From the NCBI GenBank assembly GCA_031264425.1, contig JAISDY010000090.1, forward strand, positions 1-12,222: a stretch of DNA of 12,222 bases, given 5' to 3'. This DNA is from Endomicrobium sp. (GTDB lineage: Bacteria; Elusimicrobiota; Endomicrobiia; Endomicrobiales; Endomicrobiaceae). This document shows, one piece after another, positions 7,096-12,222 of this stretch. The position numbers and the translations under genes were made by a program. The notes below the pieces were generated by a model. The model had not been told where the DNA came from and made no database searches. It saw only the letters and a program-made list of their open reading frames with translations. Each line of letters begins with the position of its first letter. Within the stretch, counting starts at the first letter, position 1.

Positions 7096-8003
7096 ATTTT
7101 AAAAAAGTTCGCAGAAGAATATATTATTACGGAGCATATGTTTTTTCAAAGTTAGTTTTAATTTTGCCTTATAAATTTTCAGTTGGTTTTCTTAGCTCTT
7201 TCTTTGGCAGAATAGCCTATTATGTCGCTATAGAGGGAGCCAGAAGCGCTAGAAAAAATTTAAAGAAATGTTTTCCTGAAAAATCCAATGAAGATATAAA
7301 AAGACTGGTAAAGAAAATATTTTCTCTTGAAGCGAGAAATTTTTTTGAGCTTGCAAATTTCCCCCGTATGAATTCTAAATTCATGAGAAACATAGCTTTT
7401 GTTGAAAAACTTGATCATATACAAGAAAGCTTGAAAAATGGCAAAGGAATACTTTTTGCAAGCGCCCATACTGGCAATTGGGAAATAACCGCCGCTATAA
7501 TGGCAGAAATGGGTATTCCCGTAAACGTCGTGGCAAAGAAGATTTACATTGACGGTCTTAACGACATGCTTGTCAGATACAGGAAGAGCAAGAATATAAA
7601 AGTTATATTAAGAGAAACGTCAGACTCCGGAATTAAGCTTTTAAGAGCTTTAAAAAGAGGCGAAACTATAGCGATGCTTATAGATCAAGACGTGGATGTT
7701 GCGGGAGTTTTTGTTAATTTTTTCGGTCAAAAAGCGTGGACGCCTTCCGGTCTTGCGGTTTTAGCTTTAAAAACTGAAGCGGACGTTTATGTGGCGTTTG
7801 ATCAAAGAATAGACGAATACAAACACAAAACTGTGGTTAACGGTCCGATAAACTTTACAAAAACAGACGATTTTGACAAAGACGTTGAAAAACTTACGCA
7901 ATATATCACGTCTATTTTGGAAGAGCATATAAAGCGGTATCCCGAGCAATGGGTTTGGTTTCATGACAGACGGAAAACAAAGCCTGAAGAGGTTAAAGGA
8001 TAG
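7089..8003 (+). CDS. Lipid A late acyltransferase, LpxL/HtrB family
   Basis: Transfers a secondary acyl chain to (Kdo-)lipid A at the cytoplasmic face of the inner membrane. From the ATG at 7089 it is 304 aa, typical for the LpxL/LpxM/LpxP family. The HX4E catalytic motif is in ASAHTGNWE, with His127 and Glu132. MLIDQD (196-201), FFGQKAWTPSGLAVLAL (211-227) and the C-terminal RYPEQWVWFHDRRKT (283-297) are hallmark segments. Residues about 12-48 are hydrophobic and likely anchor the protein. It begins within the last codons of kdsC (7-base overlap), so the acylation step is co-expressed with Kdo synthesis, which fits Kdo-dependent late acylation. Whether it acts as LpxL, LpxM or a one-enzyme equivalent cannot be read from sequence, so no symbol is given. 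Confidence 0.9.
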   Translation: MLDFKKVRRRIYYYGAYVFSKLVLILPYKFSVGFLSSFFGRIAYYVAIEGARSARKNLKKCFPEKSNEDIKRLVKKIFSLEARNFFELANFPRMNSKFMRNIAFVEKLDHIQESLKNGKGILFASAHTGNWEITAAIMAEMGIPVNVVAKKIYIDGLNDMLVRYRKSKNIKVILRETSDSGIKLLRALKRGETIAMLIDQDVDVAGVFVNFFGQKAWTPSGLAVLALKTEADVYVAFDQRIDEYKHKTVVNGPINFTKTDDFDKDVEKLTQYITSILEEHIKRYPEQWVWFHDRRKTKPEEVKG

Positions 8004-8006
8004 TGC

Positions 8007-8537
8007 ATGAATTTTTATAAAAAAAGATTTATTTTGCGCATCTGTGCTTTTTTTTCTATTTTTTTGTTTTTAGGAGGATGTAAATCGGAAAAAATTGTTA
8101 TTGAAGAAATGCCGCCAATGTCTGAGCGTACTATAGAGAAATTTACTATAACTCAAACCGAAGATGGAAAACTAAAAATGATAATAGACGCGGAATCGGC
8201 TATTATAGATGAAAAAGGGAGTATTGCCCGTTTAAAGCTTCCTATAGTAAAGTTTTATGATAAGGGCAATTATGTTTCCACGCTTATTACAGAAAGCGCT
8301 GATATAAATTTGGAAACATACGATGTTAAAGGAATAGGCAAATGCGTTGTTGACACGGCAAATAATGAGCATTTGCAAACTACGGATTTAATGTACAATG
8401 CAAAAAAGAATTTAATTTATAGCGATAACAATGTTAAAATTAAAAAGCCCGGACAGACGATATACGGAACGAGGTTTGATGCGGACACTAAACTTGAAAC
8501 ATTTACTATTGAGAATCAGCGAACGGTTCTTGATTGA
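8007..8537 (+). CDS. lptC: LPS export protein LptC, with lipoprotein signal
   Basis: Likely the bitopic or lipidated inner-membrane component that receives LPS from LptBFG and passes it to LptA. It is 176 aa, near the family's about 190. The N-terminus has a basic region (KKRFILR), a hydrophobic stretch and then LFLGGC, an apparent lipobox with Cys25. The E. coli protein instead keeps a transmembrane anchor. The rest is a beta-rich LptC/OstA-like jellyroll: KMIIDAESAIIDEKG, ITESADINLETYDVKGIG and TTDLMYNAKKNLIYSD show the repeating strand-turn pattern of Lpt proteins. AAAGGA lies 6 bases before the ATG, three bases after the previous stop. The call rests on this pattern together with lptA and lptB immediately downstream; sequence conservation in this family is low. 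Confidence 0.85.
   Translation: MNFYKKRFILRICAFFSIFLFLGGCKSEKIVIEEMPPMSERTIEKFTITQTEDGKLKMIIDAESAIIDEKGSIARLKLPIVKFYDKGNYVSTLITESADINLETYDVKGIGKCVVDTANNEHLQTTDLMYNAKKNLIYSDNNVKIKKPGQTIYGTRFDADTKLETFTIENQRTVLD
8470..8474 (+). promoter_or_regulatory. Ribosome binding site proposed for lptA
   Basis: CGAGG ends 4 bases before ATG 8479, inside lptC. The alternatives, ATG 8431 and TTG 8530, lack a comparable site. Confidence 0.45.
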
Positions 8538-9174
8538 TTTTGTTGTTTCGTTATCTGTTGTTTTTTTTAGCGCAGCGGTTTCTTGCGCTCAGGATTCAAT
8601 ATTTAAATCTAAAACGTTTGACAATAAAAATACGGAAATAATTGCCGACAAAACGTCTTTTGATAAAAAATGTTCGGAATTTTCGGCTTCCGGAAATGTA
8701 AAAGTTGTGTCAAAATTTACAAATGGTAAGAGAGTTGAAGCGTCGGGAAGTTTTGCCAAATATAACGCAAATTCAGGAAAAGGCAAGCTGTGGGGTAGAG
8801 GTGAAAAAACTTCGGTAAAATATTTTGTCAAAGGGTCGTCAACGCCTGTTATAATATGGGCTGACAAAATGCAGTTTGATAAGAACGGGGAAAACATAAA
8901 AGCATACGGCGACGTGTTTGTTGTTACATCTTCAGGCACTATTAGCTCCGATAACGCTGCGTTTGATCAAAAAACATCATCGGTAGTATTTAAAAAAGAT
9001 AAAAAAAGACCTGTTGCCGAAGTTATATATGAAGGCAGAAAACAACTTTATGAAGCTAATAAAATAATTTTTTACGATAATGATAATAATAATGATGTTA
9101 AAAAAATATTTATGGAAGGAGACGTTAAAGGCAAAATAGAAATGGAAGATACAATAAATGATGCTAAGAACTGA
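8479..9174 (+). CDS. lptA: LPS transport periplasmic protein LptA (OstA-like)
   Basis: Probably the periplasmic bridge protein that oligomerises between LptC and LptD and shuttles LPS to the outer membrane. From the ATG at 8479 it is 231 aa. The first 16 residues are basic, a hydrophobic core follows at about 17-34, and a signal peptidase I site is likely after SCA before QDS. The mature part shows the OstA/LptA pattern: TEIIADKTSFDKKCSEFSAS, then GNVKVVS, VEASGSFAKYNANSGKGKL, IWADKMQFDKNGENIKAYGD and ISSDNAAFDQKTSSVVF, repeated strand units typical of the jellyroll. Start choice is uncertain: 8479 has an RBS and a charged n-region but overlaps lptC by 59 bases; TTG 8530 would give a shorter signal lacking basic residues; ATG 8431 gives an implausibly long leader. 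The 3' end overlaps lptB by 17 bases. Confidence 0.87.
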   Translation: MRTLNLKHLLLRISERFLIDFVVSLSVVFFSAAVSCAQDSIFKSKTFDNKNTEIIADKTSFDKKCSEFSASGNVKVVSKFTNGKRVEASGSFAKYNANSGKGKLWGRGEKTSVKYFVKGSSTPVIIWADKMQFDKNGENIKAYGDVFVVTSSGTISSDNAAFDQKTSSVVFKKDKKRPVAEVIYEGRKQLYEANKIIFYDNDNNNDVKKIFMEGDVKGKIEMEDTINDAKN

Positions 9175-9877
9175 AGAACTATTTAAAAAATATAAGCACA
9201 GAATGGTTGTAAACGGCATAAGCATAAGCGTTAGCCAAGGCGAGATTGTAGGTTTGCTTGGTCCTAACGGAGCCGGAAAAACCACAACTTTTTATATGAC
9301 TGTCGGTCTTGTTAAACCGTATGACGGAAGCGTTTATTTGGGAGACGACGAGGTTACCGACTGTCCTATGTATCAAAGAGCGCGCGCAGGAGTCAGTTAT
9401 CTTGCTCAAGAGCCGTCAATCTTTCGCGGTTTGAGCGTAGAAGACAATTTAACGGCTGTTGCTCAAATGCTTACTATTTCAAAAAGCGAGCAACAGGAAA
9501 AAGTTGACTCGTTGCTTGAAGATTTTGGTCTTACAAGGCTCAGGAAACAAATGAGTGTTACTCTTTCAGGCGGCGAAAAAAGAAGACTTGAAATTGCAAG
9601 GGCTCTGGTAACCAATCCTAAATTTTTACTTTTGGACGAGCCTTTTGTGGGGATTGATCCAATTACGGTTGATGATATACAAAAAATTATAAAAAATCTT
9701 AGAGACAGGGGATTGGGAATTTTAATAACGGACCACAACGTAAGAGAAACTCTTGAAATTATTGACAGAGCTTACATTATTTATGAAGGGAAAATTTTAC
9801 TTGAGGGAAGCGCCAAAGAGCTATTGGAGAATCCTAAGGCAAAAAAAGTGTATCTTGGCGATAATTTCAAGATGTAG
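9158..9877 (+). CDS. lptB: LPS export ABC transporter ATP-binding protein LptB
   Basis: Cytoplasmic ATPase of the LptB2FG exporter that extracts LPS from the inner membrane. It is 239 aa, the standard LptB length. Motifs in order: Walker A GPNGAGKT (35-42), Q-loop YLAQEPSIFRGLSVEDNL (81-98) which is characteristic of LptB, signature LSGGEKRR (136-143), Walker B FLLLDEPFVGIDP (157-169) with Glu161, and switch His193 in TDHNVRET. GGAAG sits 9 bases before the ATG at 9158; the adjacent ATG at 9161 is an alternative. It overlaps lptA by 17 bases and ends the LPS operon. The permease genes lptF and lptG are not in the window. Confidence 0.96.
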   Translation: MMLRTEELFKKYKHRMVVNGISISVSQGEIVGLLGPNGAGKTTTFYMTVGLVKPYDGSVYLGDDEVTDCPMYQRARAGVSYLAQEPSIFRGLSVEDNLTAVAQMLTISKSEQQEKVDSLLEDFGLTRLRKQMSVTLSGGEKRRLEIARALVTNPKFLLLDEPFVGIDPITVDDIQKIIKNLRDRGLGILITDHNVRETLEIIDRAYIIYEGKILLEGSAKELLENPKAKKVYLGDNFKM

Positions 9878-9911
9878 AAAAAATAGAAATTTGTTGAATT
9901 TTCTTGATGAT

Positions 9912-9940
9912 TTAACAAACGTACATAAATTTTGTATATT
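9912..9940 (+). promoter_or_regulatory. Sigma70-type promoter for the hpf-ptsN-hprK-rapZ operon
   Basis: TTAACA (9912-9917) and TATATT (9935-9940) are separated by the ideal 17 bp, in the 88-base gap between lptB and hpf. Transcription would start near 9947, giving a leader of roughly 19 bases that contains just the ribosome binding site. No strong terminator hairpin separates it from lptB, so read-through from the LPS operon is also possible. Confidence 0.6.
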
Positions 9941-9953
9941 AAATAGTATCGTA

Positions 9954-9959
9954 AAGGAG
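9954..9959 (+). promoter_or_regulatory. Strong ribosome binding site for hpf
   Basis: AAGGAG (9954-9959) lies 6 bases before the ATG at 9966. It fixes the hpf start and rules out the long upstream extension of the same open frame, which overlaps lptB. Confidence 0.8.
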
Positions 9960-9965
9960 AGAGGA

Positions 9966-10523
9966 ATGCAGATTAACATAACGGCAAGACACCTTAAACT
10001 GACAGACTCCATAGACTCTTACGTGCGAAAAAAGATTACAAAATATGAAAAATTTTTCAATACACTTGACGTTTTTGTCCATGTTATTTTGTCGGTTGAA
10101 AAAAACAGACAGATAACTGAGATAATTTTACACTCCGGAAAAATTTCTTTCAGATCAAAAGAAGAATCAACGGACTTATACGCCTCAATAGATTTCGCCT
10201 CAGACAAACTTGAAAAACAACTCAGAAAACAAAAAGACATCTCAAAAAAAGTTCACAGAAAAGACAAACTCGCAATTTTAAAAGATAAGAAACGCAATAT
10301 TAGAGAGGCGTTTTCTTATGATACTATGGAAGATTCAAGAACAAAAATTTCAGAAATAAAACGCTTTGATTTACAACCCGTTACGGTTGAGGAAGCAATT
10401 AACGAGATGGACAATCTAGGTTATAAAATATATATGTTTAAAGACGGACTGAACGACAAAGTAAGCGTTCTTTACCGCAATGACAGCGGGTCTATAGTTC
10501 TTTTAGAGCCCAATGAAATGTAA
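9966..10523 (+). CDS. hpf: Long-form ribosome hibernation promoting factor
   Basis: Binds the 30S subunit near the decoding centre and, in its long form, dimerises 70S ribosomes into inactive 100S particles in slow growth. The 185-aa length and two-domain layout identify the long form. Residues 1-95 are the S30AE domain, with MQINITARHLKLTDSIDSYV at the start and a basic C-terminal helix (KLEKQLRKQKD). A charged linker spans about 96-128, and residues 130-185 (IKRFDLQPVTVEEAI ... GYKIYMFKD ... VSVLYRNDSGSIVLLEP) form the C-terminal dimerisation domain. The frame is open upstream into lptB, but the strong AAGGAG and family N-terminus place the start at 9966. It is the first gene of the regulatory operon and lies 15 bases before ptsN. 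Confidence 0.95.
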   Translation: MQINITARHLKLTDSIDSYVRKKITKYEKFFNTLDVFVHVILSVEKNRQITEIILHSGKISFRSKEESTDLYASIDFASDKLEKQLRKQKDISKKVHRKDKLAILKDKKRNIREAFSYDTMEDSRTKISEIKRFDLQPVTVEEAINEMDNLGYKIYMFKDGLNDKVSVLYRNDSGSIVLLEPNEM

Positions 10524-10538
10524 AATAGGAGAAAGTAG

Positions 10539-10997
10539 ATGAAGATTATGGATTTTTTAAGTCAGGACGCAATAATTGTCGACCTGAAAGTAACAGATAA
10601 GAAGTCGGCGATTGTAGAACTGTCTGAAGTTTTAAAAAATACTAAAAAGATTAAAAACAGCGATGATATAATAAATATTGTCTTAGAAAGAGAAAGGCTC
10701 GGTTCAACGGGAATCGGTCAGGGCGTTGCGCTCCCTCATGGTAAAACTGATCTTTTGCAGGAACAAATTGGAGTTCTTGGCATATCTCATAAAGGCATAG
10801 AGTTTAATTCTCTTGACGGCGAACCGGTTCATATAATTTTCCTTTTAGTAGGACCTGTTGAAGTTGCTGGACAACATTTGAAGGCTTTGTCAAGAATCTC
10901 AAGATTGTTTAAAGATAAATTTTTAAGACAAGCCATAAAAGAAGCTAAAACTACGCAAGAAGTAGTAAAGCTTATACAGCAAGAGGACGCTTATTGA
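10539..10997 (+). CDS. ptsN: PTS EIIA-Ntr (nitrogen-regulatory IIA) protein
   Basis: A regulatory phosphocarrier of the PTS-Ntr branch that receives phosphate from an NPr/HPr-type protein and controls partners by protein contact. It is 152 aa, the normal length for a free-standing PTS_EIIA_2 domain. The active-site His67 is in GVALPHGKT (62-70), preceded by RERLGSTGIGQ (51-61), and VHIIFLLVGP (97-106) and HLKALSRISRLFKD (113-126) are typical. AGGAG lies 7 bases before the ATG. The stop overlaps hprK. Fructose/mannitol-type IIA domains share the fold, but no IIB or IIC segment is attached, and the hpf/rapZ neighbourhood matches the Ntr type. Confidence 0.93.
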   Translation: MKIMDFLSQDAIIVDLKVTDKKSAIVELSEVLKNTKKIKNSDDIINIVLERERLGSTGIGQGVALPHGKTDLLQEQIGVLGISHKGIEFNSLDGEPVHIIFLLVGPVEVAGQHLKALSRISRLFKDKFLRQAIKEAKTTQEVVKLIQQEDAY

Positions 10998-11932
10998 TGA
11001 CTATGGACGTGGATGTTCTTATTAAAGAGAAAAGCGGGGTTTTCAAATTAAAACTGTTAGCCGGAAAAGGCGGTATTTGTAGGCGTATTACCGTGCCTGA
11101 TATAAACAGACCGGGGCTTGCTTTAGCTGGTTTCTTAGAACATTTTCCATATGAGCGCATACAGGTTATAGGCATAACAGAATATACATATTTTAGTCAT
11201 TTAGATAATGATTCTCAGATAAAAGTGTTGACTAAAATTTTTTCAAATGAAAAAGCTGTGGCTTGTATTTTAACTAGAGATTTGGCACCTACGGACGCTA
11301 TGCTTAAAGTTTTTTCAGATTTGGACGTTCCTCTTTTAAAGACGCCTTTAACGGCTTCTCCTTTTGCTAGGGATTTAAATTATTACTTAGACAATAAACT
11401 TGCGCCTTCAATTAAAATACACGGCGTTATGGCAAATGTTTATGGACTTGGGGTTTTAATTGTAGGAAAATCCGGGATAGGAAAATCAGAATGCGTACTT
11501 GAGCTTGTTAAAAGAGGGCACAAATTTATTGCTGATGATATAGTTAATATAAAGAAACTTTCTTCGGGAAAATTTTTAACGGGAAGCGGTTTAGATATTA
11601 CAAAGTATTTGATAGAAGTAAGAGGCATAGGAATTATAGACATTAAAGAACTTTTTGGCGTGGGAAATATTTTATATGAGTCCAAAATGGAGCTAGTTAT
11701 AAAACTTGAAGAGTGGGACCAACTTAAAAAGTATGACAGAATCGGGGTTGACGACTATTATGTGGAGTATTTAGGTGTTGAGGTTCCTGAGATTACAATT
11801 CCTATCGCTCCCGGCAGAAATATCGCCATTCTTATTGAGACGGCAAGTTTAAATCAAAGGCTAAAAAACAAGGGTCATTTTACCGCTAAAGCATTAGACT
11901 CTAAATTGCGTCAAGAACTAAGCAATCAATAG
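10997..11932 (+). CDS. hprK: HPr kinase/phosphorylase
   Basis: Phosphorylates and dephosphorylates HPr on its regulatory serine, linking PTS activity to energy state. With the ATG at 10997 it is 311 aa, the usual 305-330. Residues about 1-130 form the N-terminal domain. His142 in KIHGVMANVYG, the P-loop VGKSGIGKSE (156-165), the acidic pair Asp180-Asp181 in IADDIV, and the family signature EVRGIGIIDIKELFG (207-221) form the catalytic domain. It closes with a conserved IPIAPGRNIAILIE (268-281) segment. GAGGA at 10983-10987 favours the ATG at 10997; TTG 10994 and ATG 11003 are alternatives. Start overlaps the ptsN stop by one base. No ptsH is present in the window, so the HPr partner must be encoded elsewhere or beyond the right edge. 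Confidence 0.95.
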   Translation: MTMDVDVLIKEKSGVFKLKLLAGKGGICRRITVPDINRPGLALAGFLEHFPYERIQVIGITEYTYFSHLDNDSQIKVLTKIFSNEKAVACILTRDLAPTDAMLKVFSDLDVPLLKTPLTASPFARDLNYYLDNKLAPSIKIHGVMANVYGLGVLIVGKSGIGKSECVLELVKRGHKFIADDIVNIKKLSSGKFLTGSGLDITKYLIEVRGIGIIDIKELFGVGNILYESKMELVIKLEEWDQLKKYDRIGVDDYYVEYLGVEVPEITIPIAPGRNIAILIETASLNQRLKNKGHFTAKALDSKLRQELSNQ

Positions 11933-11935
11933 TCC

Positions 11936-12222
11936 ATGACTAAATTATATATAATTTCAGGTATGTCAGGAGCAGGCAAGAGTCAGGCGCTCAAAATTTT
12001 TGAAGATTTTGGGTTTGTTTGTGTTGATAATATGCCTGTTCAGATAATTGCTGATTTTATAGACATATGCGTAAAGGACTCCAAAAAATATAAAAACATC
12101 GCAATAGGCATAGACTCCCGAGCCGGAGAACATCTTTATGGCTTCAAAAATTTTCTTGCAGTTCTAAAAAACAAAAAAATCAGTTATAAAATTATTTTTT
12201 TTACAGCTTCCGACGATATTAT
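11936..12222 (+). CDS. rapZ: RapZ/YvcJ-family P-loop nucleotide-binding protein, 5' part only
   Basis: The first 95 codons of a RapZ/YvcJ-type ATP/GTPase; the window edge cuts the rest of a usually about 280-290 aa protein. In E. coli RapZ binds small RNAs and controls GlmS synthesis, while YvcJ of Bacillus is a nucleotidase-like protein. Walker [12 protein letters not shown] (9-19), [17 protein letters not shown] (22-38), GIDSRAG and a family-like IIFFTASDD near the cut are diagnostic. The RNA-binding C-terminal domain cannot be seen, so an RNA role is unproven. The start is 3 bases after the hprK stop, with no good Shine-Dalgarno sequence, implying coupling. The ptsN-hprK-rapZ arrangement is a common regulatory neighbourhood for this family. 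Confidence 0.9.
   Translation, partial: MTKLYIISGMSGAGKSQALKIFEDFGFVCVDNMPVQIIADFIDICVKDSKKYKNIAIGIDSRAGEHLYGFKNFLAVLKNKKISYKIIFFTASDDI

Noticed and set aside
8431..8478. ATG 8431 as the lptA start
   Set aside because: No Shine-Dalgarno sequence, a 107-base overlap with lptC, and an overlong charged leader before the signal core.
8589..9285. Long minus-strand open frames under lptA and lptB
   Set aside because: They mirror the codon pattern of real + strand genes, lack ribosome binding sites and resemble no known protein.
9884..9903. Inverted repeat after lptB as a terminator
   Set aside because: GAAATT/AATTTTC forms only a short AT stem with a bulge and no following T tract.
9753..9965. 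71-residue N-terminal extension of Hpf overlapping lptB
   Set aside because: The extension has no family similarity I can see and translates lptB out of frame; a strong AAGGAG fixes the start at 9966.

Overview
The window is an AT-rich, tightly packed stretch of a Gram-negative (LPS-bearing) bacterial chromosome. Gene content and style (Pmp-like autotransporter with GGA[IV]/FxxN repeats, one-strand LPS core/Kdo/Lpt operon, hpf-ptsN-hprK-rapZ block) fit the Elusimicrobiota, most likely an Endomicrobium-like lineage. That placement is inference from recall of gene style, not from any search. All recognised genes lie on the + strand, and no stretch of 300 bases lacks a gene.

Region 1 (1-2704): an autotransporter-type outer-membrane protein with Pmp-like passenger repeats and a C-terminal beta-barrel ending in Phe. 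Its 5' end looks damaged or truncated: the open frame runs upstream only to a TGA at 23-25 and has no ATG, no signal peptide and no ribosome binding site.

Region 2 (2705-9877): a 100-base gap carries a good sigma70-type promoter (TTGACA, 16 bp, TATAGA). Behind it are ten co-directional genes that overlap or abut (largest gap 33 bp): hldD/rfaD, rfaE1 (kinase only), kdsB, kdsA, an unrecognised 72-aa single-pass membrane protein, kdsC, an lpxL/htrB-type acyltransferase, lptC (with a lipobox), lptA and lptB. Together they supply ADP-heptose steps, CMP-Kdo synthesis, late lipid A acylation and the inner-membrane/periplasmic part of the LPS export bridge. This is one contiguous inner-core LPS production and export operon. 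The remaining ADP-heptose genes (gmhA, gmhB, the rfaE2 adenylyltransferase) and waaA are not in the window.

Region 3 (9878-12222): an 88-bp gap with a second promoter (TTAACA, 17 bp, TATATT) starts a regulatory operon: long-form hpf (ribosome hibernation), ptsN (EIIA-Ntr), hprK (HPr kinase/phosphorylase) and the start of rapZ (cut by the window edge). The order lptA-lptB-hpf-ptsN-rapZ resembles the proteobacterial rpoN locus, but rpoN is absent and hprK is inserted between ptsN and rapZ.

I found no tRNA, rRNA, CRISPR array, insertion sequence or convincing intrinsic terminator. The most interesting items are the conserved-looking 72-aa membrane protein embedded in the Kdo genes, the 5'-defective autotransporter, and the hprK/rpoN rearrangement of the PTS-Ntr block. 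I saw no clear new multi-gene system.
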